Assembly: GCF_002310815.1 (NCBI RefSeq)
Contig: NZ_CP011032.1
Location: 164,001-228,000, forward strand
Length of the DNA: 64,000 nucleotides
Direction of reading: 5' to 3'
DNA from: Pseudoalteromonas tunicata
Lineage (GTDB): Bacteria > Pseudomonadota > Gammaproteobacteria > Enterobacterales > Alteromonadaceae
Shown here piece after piece: positions 26,167 through 35,144 of the stretch. The position numbers and the translations under genes were made by a program. Under the pieces are notes generated by a model. It worked only from the letters and a program-made list of their open reading frames with translations. It was not told where the DNA came from and made no database searches. How positions within the stretch are numbered: position 1 is the first letter of the stretch; the number at the start of each line of letters is the position of its first letter.

Positions 26167-27347
26167 GATCACTCATTTTACTTTGCCCGTTACTCTTAGC
26201 TGGTTGTAGCTCAGAATCAACAATTGAAAATCCATTAAATTATCAGGTTAAAACCATGGATTTTGAGACCTTAGTGCCTGCCAAAGGCTACTTAGCGGCA
26301 GCGACTGCAACAGCAGTTAATAGTCCGGTAGGTAGTCGCGGCCCACAAACATTAGCATGGCTTGCACCTGAATATTCAGTGGTAAAAAAAGGTGATGTGA
26401 TTGTGCGATTTGAAGGCGAGCGTTTAGAGCGGGAGCGTCAAGATCTTAATAACCAATTGGCAATCACTAATGAAGATATTTTAGGTAAAAAAACTGATTT
26501 AACCGCCGAAAAAGCAGTACTTGGTTACGATCTTTCGTCAGTTGCACAAGAAAAAGAGTTTTCGCAAAACTATAATATCGATGATGAGCGTATTCGCTCA
26601 AAATTAGACATTATAGATTCAGCCCAAAATACTGAGTTTTTAATCGCAAAAGAGCAGTTTTTAGGTTGGAAAAATGAGCGCTTCTCTAATTCATCTGCAG
26701 GTGAAATGGCGCTATTAAATATGCAAGAGCAGCAACAGCAACAAAAAATCGGTCTAGTAACCAATAACTTGTCTCAACTTGAAGTGACAGCACCTCATGA
26801 TGGTTTATTAACTTATCAGGCGGATTGGCGCGGCGAAAAACCAAAGGCGGGGCAAACGTTGTGGCCTGGTGAAAAAATTGCCGAATTACCCGATACCAGT
26901 GTCATGGAGTTAAAGTTATTTGTTTCTGAGCGAGAGGCGATTGACTTAGCCGTTGGACAAACGGTGACTTTTAAGCTTAATGCCAATGCAGAGCAGCAAT
27001 TTAGTGGCGTTATCAGCGACGTTGCGCCTTTTCCGCAAAGTATTAAGCGAGGTGATCCGCAAAAGTTTTATCAACTTAAAGCCTCTGTTGCGCATAACGA
27101 TGCTGCATTTTTACCTGGGCTCAAACTTACCGCGAGTATTGCAGTGCATAACAGCCAACCATTGTTGGCAATCCCAATTCAAGCGGTTTTTAAAGAGCAA
27201 AATGCAGATTTTGTTTATGTTTATCAACAAGGGAAATATCAAAAAACACCGGTAGTATTGGGTAAACGTAGCATTAGTCATGTTGAAGTAATTAGCGGTT
27301 TAACTGAGCAAAACATTGTTTCGTTAGTTGACCAAGCGGGAGTTTAA
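26163..27347 (+). CDS. HlyD/MacA-like adaptor 3, lipoprotein
   Basis: Overlaps adaptor 2 by 4 bp. Lipobox LAG-C (Cys15), lipoyl half, coiled coil (about 85-205), second lipoyl half (VTAPHDGLLTYQADWRGE), beta-barrel, and a C-terminal membrane-proximal domain (LAIPIQAVFKEQNADFVYVY) that the two preceding adaptors do not have. At 394 residues this is the only one with a full MacA-like domain set, so it may be the main partner of the permease. Confidence 0.87.
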   Translation: MRSLILLCPLLLAGCSSESTIENPLNYQVKTMDFETLVPAKGYLAAATATAVNSPVGSRGPQTLAWLAPEYSVVKKGDVIVRFEGERLERERQDLNNQLAITNEDILGKKTDLTAEKAVLGYDLSSVAQEKEFSQNYNIDDERIRSKLDIIDSAQNTEFLIAKEQFLGWKNERFSNSSAGEMALLNMQEQQQQQKIGLVTNNLSQLEVTAPHDGLLTYQADWRGEKPKAGQTLWPGEKIAELPDTSVMELKLFVSEREAIDLAVGQTVTFKLNANAEQQFSGVISDVAPFPQSIKRGDPQKFYQLKASVAHNDAAFLPGLKLTASIAVHNSQPLLAIPIQAVFKEQNADFVYVYQQGKYQKTPVVLGKRSISHVEVISGLTEQNIVSLVDQAGV

Positions 27348-27348
27348 G

Positions 27349-28584
27349 ATGAATTTTATAACTTTATTTTATGATACTGCCGCAGAACTTGCGCAGCATA
27401 AGTTACGTACTTTTTTAACTTTGCTTGGGATGATTTTTGGTGTCGGTGCCGTAATCGCGATGCTCAATATTGGCAAAGGGGCTGAGCAAGAAGCGTTAAA
27501 AATGATTGATTCGATGGGGTTATACAACGTAATCATCAATGCCAAAGAGTTCGATAAAAAAGAGCTGGTTGAACAACGAAAACATTCTGCTGGGCTTGCG
27601 ATTCGAGATGGTGAGGTGAGTGTAGCGGCATTGCCCTTTGTCACGGACTTTAGCGCTCAAAAGAAAGTAGAGACGTATCATATCTTTAGTGAGTTTGGCA
27701 GTAGTGATGGTAAAGCTGTGGGTGTCAGCCCTAATTACTTTCAATTAGCACATTTTCAATTGGCGCAAGGTCGGCTGCTACAAGCCAGTGATAATGCCAG
27801 CTTTAAACAAGTGGTATTGTTAGGTGCTAATACAGCCAAGCAGCTTTTTCCTTTGGGTGATGCATTAACGCAAACGATTAAAATCAATCATTTATGGTTT
27901 GAGGTTGTCGGTGTATTGGCTGATCCTTACTTAGGTAAAAATGAATTTCAGGGAATTAAGCTTGGTACTGAACAAGATCAGGTATTTATTCCATTAAAAA
28001 CCGCGATGCATCGCTTCGCTTCAACCGAAATGGCGAGCGAAATTAGTAGCCTAACTTTAGCGCTGAATAAAACCGTTGATTCGGTGGTGGCAGCACAAGC
28101 AATAGAGCAACTATTTAAACGCCGTCATAATGAAATTGAAGATTATGAGCTTGTGATCCCCGCAGCGTTGTTGGCGCAGCAAAAGCAAACCCAGCAAATT
28201 TTTAATATTGTGATGTCGTGTGTGGCTGGTATTTCATTATTGGTTGGTGGCATTGGGATCATGAATATTATGCTTGCGACAGTACTTGAGCGGACTAAAG
28301 AAATAGGCTTACTGCGAGCCATTGGTGCAACTGAAAAAGATATTCGCATTCAGTTTATCGCCGAAAGTTTTACGATTTCGATACTTGGTGGTTTGCTTGG
28401 TGTGGTATTTGGTATTTTGCTGTCAGAACTGATTGCTATTTATTCGCAGTGGGCGGTAATGTGGTCCATCAGTGCAATTTTATTATCGTTTAGTATTTGC
28501 GCAGCTATAGGCTTAATTTTTGGGGTGTATCCTGCAATTAAAGCCTCGCAATTAGACCCAATTACTGCATTGCAAAGTGATTAA
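27349..28584 (+). CDS. MacB/FtsX-type ABC exporter permease
   Basis: A 411-residue permease with one N-terminal helix (LRTFLTLLGMIFGVGAVIAM), a periplasmic MacB_PCD domain (about 50-270) and three C-terminal helices of the FtsX fold, including GGIGIMNIMLATVLERTKEIGLLRAIGA (core motif TKEIGLLRAIGA). The ATG at 27349 has GGGAG six bases upstream; an upstream start at 27328 would overlap adaptor 3. It pairs with the separately encoded ATPase, as in LolCDE or the YknXYZ type, rather than being fused as in E. coli MacB. No TolC gene is nearby. Confidence 0.92.
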   Translation: MNFITLFYDTAAELAQHKLRTFLTLLGMIFGVGAVIAMLNIGKGAEQEALKMIDSMGLYNVIINAKEFDKKELVEQRKHSAGLAIRDGEVSVAALPFVTDFSAQKKVETYHIFSEFGSSDGKAVGVSPNYFQLAHFQLAQGRLLQASDNASFKQVVLLGANTAKQLFPLGDALTQTIKINHLWFEVVGVLADPYLGKNEFQGIKLGTEQDQVFIPLKTAMHRFASTEMASEISSLTLALNKTVDSVVAAQAIEQLFKRRHNEIEDYELVIPAALLAQQKQTQQIFNIVMSCVAGISLLVGGIGIMNIMLATVLERTKEIGLLRAIGATEKDIRIQFIAESFTISILGGLLGVVFGILLSELIAIYSQWAVMWSISAILLSFSICAAIGLIFGVYPAIKASQLDPITALQSD

Positions 28585-28588
28585 GGAA

Positions 28589-29329
28589 CTATTCTAAATC
28601 CAGATGCCATTTTGTTTTTAGCTCGGTTATTTTCCCCGATGCTTGCAAGATGGCATATGCTTCTTGGTAACGCTTCACTAGTTCAGCATCACTCTGTAAA
28701 TTAAACGCTAGGCTCAGATTTTCGGTAAATGAATCAGCTTTAAGTACTTTTTTAACCTTATCATAGCTGAGGTCAAGGGCATTCAATTGCAAGCGCAAAG
28801 CTGTTTCGGTGCTGATAATAAACTTAGCCCTCTTCTTAAAAAGCATCCCAATATATTGCTCAGAGCTCGCTAAGCGTTCTAGTTTTGTAAAGTGTTGATA
28901 GGTTAGTGATTGCTCAATATAAGACTCTTGTGAAACTGCGATAGGCTCATTTTTAAGTTGAGAAAAAGAGAGAATATGCTGCGTAGGAGTTTCTGTTAGT
29001 GCCCAGACAAAAACGGGCTCGTTACTTAAAGTTCCTATCCAATGAAAAAACTTCTCTCTGGTATCGGTGCGCGAAATAGACAAAATCAAAGTGTTTTTTT
29101 CAGTTGAGGCGATATGATAAGCCCGAGCCCAAGGCACAATTTCGAGATCTGATTTAATGCCAGTTATTAAGGTTAATTCATTTAGCACATCAATAGCGAA
29201 GCCATCAATACGATCATTATTTTTGATTTGATAAGGAGGTAGGTGCTCAGCAACGACTTTAATCGTAGCTGCAAAGCTTGCATGACATAACAAGCAAAAC
29301 AAGCCATAAGTGATCCCTTTATACATCAA
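28589..29329 (-). CDS. Periplasmic family 3 solute-binding-like protein
   Basis: A signal peptide ending ASFA leads into TIKVVAEHLPPYQIKNNDRIDGFAIDVLNELT (core PPYQIKNNDRIDGFAIDVL), the standard opening of SBP family 3, with VPWARAYHIASTEKN near residue 65 and a second lobe from about 115. This subtype with the WARAY motif is common in Alteromonadales and is usually found without a cognate ABC transporter. Convergent with the exporter operon (4 bp between stops), with which it shares no evident function. Confidence 0.83.
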   Translation of the reverse strand: MMYKGITYGLFCLLCHASFAATIKVVAEHLPPYQIKNNDRIDGFAIDVLNELTLITGIKSDLEIVPWARAYHIASTEKNTLILSISRTDTREKFFHWIGTLSNEPVFVWALTETPTQHILSFSQLKNEPIAVSQESYIEQSLTYQHFTKLERLASSEQYIGMLFKKRAKFIISTETALRLQLNALDLSYDKVKKVLKADSFTENLSLAFNLQSDAELVKRYQEAYAILQASGKITELKTKWHLDLE

Positions 29330-29557
29330 TACGATAATAAATTTCCTTAAAAATTAGAGCTATGTGCTCAAGCATAAGTCAGTATAAGTCTTGTTTTTAA
29401 AATTATAAAATTTGTTCGTTTTTACAACAAAAGCATATTAATCATTAATGTAAACATAATGTAAATAAATAAAAAGTATTAATTTTATGCTTTTTTCTAT
29501 TGTAAAAGTCGTAGTTTTGCCTTATTTATAAAGTAAGGCGCTTAGTAAAAGGTTGTT
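29330..29557. other. AT-rich intergenic region
   Basis: Very AT-rich divergent region between the binding protein gene and the Cys-cluster protein. No open frame, hairpin or recognised operator was found. Confidence 0.4.
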
Positions 29558-29878
29558 ATGATGCCAAACCGTATTACACACATTAAATATCTTGTTTCGC
29601 TTATTTTTGCGATGAGTTTTGTGTGTTTATCTGCTTGGTTTGGGCAAGCGAACACATCTTTCAATCAAACGTCATTTGAACTAATTAGTAATCTTGATAA
29701 TAATCCGATAAATCTCGATTCAGATGATGATAAGTTAGTTTACTTTTTTACAGATCAGCAATTTGATTTACCTTGTTGTTGTTCATGTTGCGACAGTGCA
29801 ACCATCCCTCAGTTTGAAATCCAACCTAGTTCTCATCTTATTGCCTTACAGCGCGCTCCACCTCAGTTATTGATTTGA
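29558..29878 (+). CDS. Small exported protein with a CCCSCC cluster
   Basis: The 106-residue product is not recognised. It has a hydrophobic N-terminal segment (YLVSLIFAMSFVCLSAW) acting as signal or anchor, an acidic middle (LDSDDDK), the cluster LPCCCSCCDS near residue 73 and the C-terminal end QRAPPQLLI. Five cysteines in six positions suggest metal binding or disulfides. ATGs at 29558 and 29561 are both well placed after AAAAGG. It precedes the CBS-domain gene by 44 bp and may share its transcript. Confidence 0.6.
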   Translation: MMPNRITHIKYLVSLIFAMSFVCLSAWFGQANTSFNQTSFELISNLDNNPINLDSDDDKLVYFFTDQQFDLPCCCSCCDSATIPQFEIQPSSHLIALQRAPPQLLI

Positions 29879-29922
29879 TTTTTAGTGCAAAAAAATAATA
29901 AATCGATTTGAGGTAGTAAATT

Positions 29923-30501
29923 ATGAATACGTTTAAAGAATTAAATACTCAGTTATTAAATAACTGTGAAGTACGTCAACCAGTGGCGAAAGTCGAATTA
30001 ACTTTGGCTGATCCAGTTAAAAATATTGTTACTGATTTTGGTTCGTACAATCCACTTCGTTTAAAAGCCATGGTGGGTATTGATGATGCGCTTGGCGCAA
30101 TAAAGAATGCTGCGACTTCGTTTAGCCTAGTAATGAATGATAAAGACCAGCTAGCTGGTATTATCAGTGCTGCTGATTTGCAGTCGGCTAAAGTATTGAG
30201 TTTGGCGCATCAACAAGGGCTTAGTCGTAAAGATTTAACCGTTGAAGATATGATGACGCCTATTAGTAAGGCGCATGGTGTGAGCCAACATTATATGGAT
30301 CATGCGAGTATTGGTGATACATTGCATACGATGGAAAAACGAGGTGTGATGTTTTTATTGGTATTATCAACAGCAGATAATCAGATTTGTGGCTTAATTT
30401 CAGCCCGTGAAATATCACGTCGCTTGAATATCCCTCTTCATATAAGCCCAATAGCTTCTGGTTTTCATGAAGTAATGCTGTCGGTTGATCATCCGCATTA
30501 A
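29923..30501 (+). CDS. CBS-domain pair protein
   Basis: Residues about 45-185 form two CBS motifs: FGSYNPLRLKAMVGIDDALG with LAGIISAADLQSAKV, and VEDMMTPISKAHGVS with ICGLISAREISRRL. CBS pairs bind adenosyl ligands such as AMP, ATP or SAM and regulate partner proteins; no catalytic domain is attached. The start follows GAGGTAG. Partner and ligand are not evident from context. Confidence 0.83.
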   Translation: MNTFKELNTQLLNNCEVRQPVAKVELTLADPVKNIVTDFGSYNPLRLKAMVGIDDALGAIKNAATSFSLVMNDKDQLAGIISAADLQSAKVLSLAHQQGLSRKDLTVEDMMTPISKAHGVSQHYMDHASIGDTLHTMEKRGVMFLLVLSTADNQICGLISAREISRRLNIPLHISPIASGFHEVMLSVDHPH

Positions 30502-30528
30502 TTAAAAGTTTTGTTTAAGTAAAAAATC

Positions 30529-30556
30529 AATAAGCCCATCTGATGGGCTTATTTTT
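30529..30556. terminator. Bidirectional hairpin terminator
   Basis: AATAAGCCCA and TGGGCTTATT pair around a 5-nt loop with T-runs on both strands, between the converging CBS and RIO kinase genes. Confidence 0.85.
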
Positions 30557-31409
30557 AATCTTCTTCAGCAGCTTGAATTCGCGCTTGGTTCTCTTGCATT
30601 TGCTCAAAAGCAGCTTTAATTTCATCAAGTACCGCATCAACATCGGCACTTTGCTCAATAGCTTCTACTACTCCAAAAAGTTCTGTTTCAGGAGTGAGCT
30701 CACCGGCTTGGTATAATCCCCACATTTCTTCACCAAATTGGGTCTCAATCAGTTCCGGCGCATATTGACCATAATAAAGGTTCATATTTCGCACATCACG
30801 TAACAGCATACGTTCTGCATTATTATTAGCTGAAGCATTTACCGCTTGTGGTAAATCTATGATAACTGGGCCATATTCATCTACTAAGACATTAAATTCT
30901 GATAAGTCACCGTGGATAATACCCGCACATAACATAAGGCGAATGTAGTGCATCATTACAGCATGGTCTTCAATTGCTTGTTCTGCTGACATTGCAACAT
31001 CGTTTAAGCGTGGTGCCACATCATCGTTCTCGTCAGTGACAAGCTCCATCAATAACACGCCGTCGTAGCAACCAAAAGGTTCAGGCACGCGTACCCCGGC
31101 TTTTGCTAGAGTAAAAAGCGCATCAACTTCGTGGTGTTGCCATGCGTTTTCTTGTTCTTTGCGGCCAAATTTAGAACCTTTTTCCATAGCTCTTGCTCGG
31201 CGACTATTGCGTACTTTTCGGCCTTCTTGATATTGAACAGCTTGTTTGAAACTGCGCTGAGCAGCTTCTTTATAAACTTTCGCACAGCGAATAGCGTCGC
31301 CGCAGCGTACTACATACACTGTTGCTTCTTTGCCACTCATTAATTGGCTGATGACTTCATCAACCAAACCGTCTTCAACTAACGGTAAAATTCGTTTTGG
31401 TGTTTTCAT
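30555..31409 (-). CDS. RIO1-family serine/threonine kinase
   Basis: RIO kinase fold: nucleotide loop GKEATVYVVR near residue 27, the charged flexible loop (QEGRKVRNSRRARAMEKGSKFG), hinge LLMELV, catalytic IHGDLSEFNVLV (Asp near 185) and metal-binding IIDLPQAV. The last 60 residues are acidic and helical. Bacterial RIO1 homologues are widespread in gammaproteobacteria but their targets are poorly known; archaeal and eukaryotic relatives act in small-subunit ribosome maturation. ATG 31409 is chosen over a GTG six codons upstream. Confidence 0.88.
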   Translation of the reverse strand: MKTPKRILPLVEDGLVDEVISQLMSGKEATVYVVRCGDAIRCAKVYKEAAQRSFKQAVQYQEGRKVRNSRRARAMEKGSKFGRKEQENAWQHHEVDALFTLAKAGVRVPEPFGCYDGVLLMELVTDENDDVAPRLNDVAMSAEQAIEDHAVMMHYIRLMLCAGIIHGDLSEFNVLVDEYGPVIIDLPQAVNASANNNAERMLLRDVRNMNLYYGQYAPELIETQFGEEMWGLYQAGELTPETELFGVVEAIEQSADVDAVLDEIKAAFEQMQENQARIQAAEED

Positions 31410-31609
31410 AGCGCACTTATACCGCACTTAGCTGCTTGATGTAATAGCTTGTTGATAAAAAACTGACTCAAGAAGGGCTTTGTCATAAAAAAACACTTTT
31501 AGAGTAACCGCTCAGTCATCGAAATTTTATAAAACAGCAACATAGAAGAACTACATTAGTCCCGCTTTTGCACAACTCTGCATATTAAAAAAAACACGGG
31601 AAATTAATC

Positions 31610-33193
31610 ATGAAAGTTAAAAAGCTTGCGCTTGCTATAGCAGCTGCTTCGGTCGTATCGGGGAGCGCTTTGGCTGGGGTATTACCAGATGTTCAAAAAA
31701 ACTCAGCTTGGTACAGCACCGCTCAAAGTAAAATTGACCATAAACAACATTTAACAAAATTAACTAAAGCAAAAAATGTCATTTTATTTGTTGGTGATGG
31801 TATGGGTATTTCAACTCTTACTGCGGCACGAATTCTTGATGGTCAAAATAAAGGCCAATCAGGTGAAGAAGGGTTTTTGAGTTTTGAGAAATTCCCGTAT
31901 TCAGCGCAAGTTAAAACCTACAATGTTGATGCGCAAACACCAGATTCAGCTGGCACTATGACAGCTATGATTTCAGGTGTAAAAACTGATGCCGGCGTTT
32001 TAGGTGTAAATGCTGATATTAAACGGGGTGATTGCTCTACAGTTGTGGGTAATGAATTGGTTACAGCTTTAGAGTTGGCTGAGGTTAAAGGCCTTTCTAC
32101 AGGTTTGATATCAACAGCACGAATTACACATGCTACGCCGGGTGCAACATATGCAAAATCAGCCGATCGTAACTGGGAAGATGTCTCAGATATGCCAGCT
32201 GCTGCGGTGAGCGCGGGTTGTGAAGATATTGCATCACAATTAGTAAATTTTGAGAAAAACCTTGAGGCACGATATTTAGGTGTTGATGTTGATGGTATTG
32301 ATGTGGTCATGGGGGGTGGTCGTCGTCATTTTTTACCTAAAGATGCTGCTTTTAACAGTACGGATGCAGTGAGTGCAGTGGAAGGTGATCGGACAGATGG
32401 TCGTGATTTAACGGCTGAATGGCAAGCTCACTATCCAACAGGTAAATATGTGATGGATCAAACAGGCTTTGATGCCGTTGACCCTGCAACAACTTCGCAG
32501 TTATTTGGTTTATTTAATGAATCACATATGCAATACGAGGCCGACCGTGCTAACGATATTGCGGGGGAGCCTTCGCTCACCGAGATGACAACTAAAGCGA
32601 TTGATATTTTAGATAATAACGACAAAGGTTACTTTTTAACCGTTGAATCTGGTCGTATCGATCATGGTCACCATGCGGGTAATGCTTATAACGCCCTCAC
32701 TGATGCTGTTGAGCTAAGTAAAGCTGTTCAAGCTGCGATAGATGCAACGAACCCAGAAGAAACCTTAATTTTAGTCACAGCCGATCACAGTCATGTATTT
32801 ACTATTGCGGGTTATCCAAAACGCGGTAATCCAATTTTTGGCAAGGTAGTCACTGTTGGTAAAACCACTCCATCTTTAGCTGCTGATGGTATGCCATACA
32901 CCACACTTGGTTATGCTAATGGTTTAGGCTTTCGCGATTTAGGTGCACAAACCGATGCTGAAGTGTCATATAACGAACCTGCTTTAGCTGGCCGACAAGA
33001 TTTAACCAATGTTGATACGTCAACGCCAGGATTTCACCAAGAAGTGACAGTGCCACTTGACTCTGAAACTCATGCAGGTGAAGACATTTCGCTCCATGCA
33101 ACTGGTCCTGGTGCACATTTAGTACAAGGTGTTATCGAGCAAAGTGTAGTTTTTCACCTTATCAATCAGTCGCTTGGTTTAATTAAAGAATAA
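31610..33193 (+). CDS. Alkaline phosphatase, soluble periplasmic/secreted (PhoA family)
   Basis: A signal peptide (VVSGSALAG) precedes a PhoA-type phosphatase of 527 residues. Catalytic elements: FVGDGMG (metal Asp), TPDSAGTMTA (phosphorylated Ser, near 105), ESGRIDHGHHAGN, VTADHSH and SETHAGED. It hydrolyses phosphomonoesters to release phosphate. It directly precedes a second phosphatase gene with about the same catalytic sequence, so the pair arose by tandem duplication. PHO-box-like half-sites upstream are too poorly spaced to count. Confidence 0.92.
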   Translation: MKVKKLALAIAAASVVSGSALAGVLPDVQKNSAWYSTAQSKIDHKQHLTKLTKAKNVILFVGDGMGISTLTAARILDGQNKGQSGEEGFLSFEKFPYSAQVKTYNVDAQTPDSAGTMTAMISGVKTDAGVLGVNADIKRGDCSTVVGNELVTALELAEVKGLSTGLISTARITHATPGATYAKSADRNWEDVSDMPAAAVSAGCEDIASQLVNFEKNLEARYLGVDVDGIDVVMGGGRRHFLPKDAAFNSTDAVSAVEGDRTDGRDLTAEWQAHYPTGKYVMDQTGFDAVDPATTSQLFGLFNESHMQYEADRANDIAGEPSLTEMTTKAIDILDNNDKGYFLTVESGRIDHGHHAGNAYNALTDAVELSKAVQAAIDATNPEETLILVTADHSHVFTIAGYPKRGNPIFGKVVTVGKTTPSLAADGMPYTTLGYANGLGFRDLGAQTDAEVSYNEPALAGRQDLTNVDTSTPGFHQEVTVPLDSETHAGEDISLHATGPGAHLVQGVIEQSVVFHLINQSLGLIKE

Positions 33194-33204
33194 TGGATAA
33201 AACA

Positions 33205-35052
33205 ATGAAAAAATTAACGCTTCTTTCAGTCGCCATTGCGGTCGCTTTAGCTGGTTGTTCAGGTGATGATGGTAAAGATGGTACAAATGGCTCTGCAGGT
33301 GCTAACGGCGCAAATGGTGCCAATGGCAGTAATGGTTTAACAAGTTTAATTATGCAAACTCAGTTACCGATTGGTGATGACGTTTGTCGTAACGGCGGTG
33401 TTAAAATTGATTCTGGCCTCGATAGTGATGGCAATGGTGTATTAGCAGCTAGCGAAGTAACGGGCACTGAGCACGTTTGTGCACCGACTATTACCAGTTT
33501 AACTGCATCAGATGTTGCAACAACTACGTCAAATCAGTGGTATAGCGAAAGTGAAGACCGTGTTTTACAAGCTAAAGCCATGGCTGCAAAAATCGCTAAA
33601 GAATCAGGTAAAGCTAAAAATGTAATTTTGTTTGTTGGTGATGGTATGGGTATCTCAACCGTAACCGCAGCGCGCATTTTAGAGGGCCAAAACAAAGGCA
33701 TGATGGGTGAAGAAAACCAATTAAGCTTTGAGAAACTGCCTTTTTCTGGTTTTTCTAAAACCTATAATGTTGATGCACAAACACCTGATTCAGCGGGTAC
33801 GATGACAGCAATGATCGCAGGTGTTAAAACCGATATGGGTGTCATTGGTGTCGCTGAAGGCGTTACGCGCGGTAATTGTATATCAACAAAAGGCCAAGAG
33901 CTGGTAACTGCGGCTGAACTTGCTGAGCTTGCTGGTAAATCCACTGGTATTGTTTCAACTGCACGTATTACTCATGCAACACCCGCTTCTGCTTATGCAA
34001 AATCGGCTGATCGTGATTGGGAAGATGTGTCTGATATGCCTGCAAATGAAGCGGCTAATTGTGAAGATATCGCCTCGCAACTTGTTAACTTTGAAAAGAA
34101 CTTAGAAGCACGCTTTCCTGGTGTCGATGTTGATGGTTTAGATGTGGTGATGGGCGGTGGTCGTCGTCACTTTTTACCAAAAGATATCGCGTTTAATTCA
34201 ACCGATGCAATGAGTACTGTTGAAGGTGACCGTACTGATGGTCGTGACTTAACAGCTGAATGGAAAGCGCAATATCCAGCGGGTCAATATGTGATGGATC
34301 AAGCAGGCTTTAATGCGATTAATCCTGCAGCTACGTCAAAAGTGTTTGGTTTATTTAACGAATCACATATGCAGTATGAGACAGATCGTAAAAACGATAT
34401 CGCTGGCGAGCCATCACTGAGTGAAATGACGGCTAAAGCTATTGATATTCTTGATAATAACGAAAAAGGCTTTTTCTTAACAGTTGAAGCGGGTCGTATT
34501 GACCATGGTCATCATGCTGGCAATGCTTATGCCGCGCTTAATGATACGGTTGAATTTGCTAAAGCTGTTCAAGCTGCGGTTGATGCCACAGACTCAGACG
34601 ATACTTTAATTATTGTTACTGCAGACCATAGCCATGTATTTACCATCGCGGGTTATCCAAAGCGTGGTAATCCAATATTGGGCAAAGTAGTGGGTATTGG
34701 TAGCGATACACCAAGTTTAGCCGATGATGGCATGCCATATACTACAGTGGGTTATACCAATGGTATCGGTTATAAAAACTTAGGTTCACAAACCGATGCT
34801 GACCAAGGTTATAACCATCCAATTGTGACTGGTCGAGTTGATTTAACCGATGTTGATACGCAAGCGCCAGGATTTTTCCAAGAAGCGTTAGTGCCATTAT
34901 CGTCTGAAACGCATGCGGGTGAAGATGTGGGTATTTATGCCTCAGGCCCAGGTGCGCATTTAGTGACGGGTACAAATGAGCAAAGCTATATATTCCATGT
35001 GATGGATTATGCCGCTGACTTGGTCAAAAATGCCGAAAAAGCAGTCAAATAA
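33205..35052 (+). CDS. Alkaline phosphatase lipoprotein with collagen-like N-terminal spacer
   Basis: Lipobox LAG-C at about residue 18, then a short G-X-Y run (GKDGTNGSAGANGANGANGS) acting as a spacer, a short EF-hand-like/TolA-like stretch (DSDGNGVLAASEV), then the PhoA domain with FVGDGMG, TPDSAGTMTA, EAGRIDHGHHAGN, VTADHSH and SETHAGED. The start at 33205 follows GGATA by 8 nt; an alternative ATG at 33193 overlaps the previous stop. This copy is likely held at the outer membrane while the first is free, which divides the same activity between two places (inference). Confidence 0.92.
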   Translation: MKKLTLLSVAIAVALAGCSGDDGKDGTNGSAGANGANGANGSNGLTSLIMQTQLPIGDDVCRNGGVKIDSGLDSDGNGVLAASEVTGTEHVCAPTITSLTASDVATTTSNQWYSESEDRVLQAKAMAAKIAKESGKAKNVILFVGDGMGISTVTAARILEGQNKGMMGEENQLSFEKLPFSGFSKTYNVDAQTPDSAGTMTAMIAGVKTDMGVIGVAEGVTRGNCISTKGQELVTAAELAELAGKSTGIVSTARITHATPASAYAKSADRDWEDVSDMPANEAANCEDIASQLVNFEKNLEARFPGVDVDGLDVVMGGGRRHFLPKDIAFNSTDAMSTVEGDRTDGRDLTAEWKAQYPAGQYVMDQAGFNAINPAATSKVFGLFNESHMQYETDRKNDIAGEPSLSEMTAKAIDILDNNEKGFFLTVEAGRIDHGHHAGNAYAALNDTVEFAKAVQAAVDATDSDDTLIIVTADHSHVFTIAGYPKRGNPILGKVVGIGSDTPSLADDGMPYTTVGYTNGIGYKNLGSQTDADQGYNHPIVTGRVDLTDVDTQAPGFFQEALVPLSSETHAGEDVGIYASGPGAHLVTGTNEQSYIFHVMDYAADLVKNAEKAVK

Positions 35053-35108
35053 ATGTTTTTGCGTTGACATGATCGACTCATAAAACTGTCAAATATATGT
35101 ATTAAATT

Positions 35109-35132
35109 AGGGGCTCTTTAGCCCCTTTTTTT
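35109..35132 (+). terminator. Terminator of the phosphatase pair
   Basis: GGGGCT and AGCCCC pair around CTTT, followed by TTTTTTT, 57 nt past the second phosphatase stop. Confidence 0.9.
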
Positions 35133-35144
35133 AAGAAGTTATCT

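Noticed and set aside
24192..27347. The three adaptors as one frameshifted gene
   Set aside because: Each has its own signal or lipobox and full lipoyl-coiled coil-barrel plan, and each overlaps the next by only 4-8 bp as coupled genes do.
31479..31519. PHO-box half-sites (TTGTCAT, CAGTCAT) before the phosphatase pair
   Set aside because: Their spacing does not fit the 11-bp direct-repeat PHO box; too weak to annotate.
31918..32310. 130-codon leftward frame inside the first phosphatase
   Set aside because: Antisense shadow; a similar shorter one occurs at the same place in the paralogue because the genes are alike.
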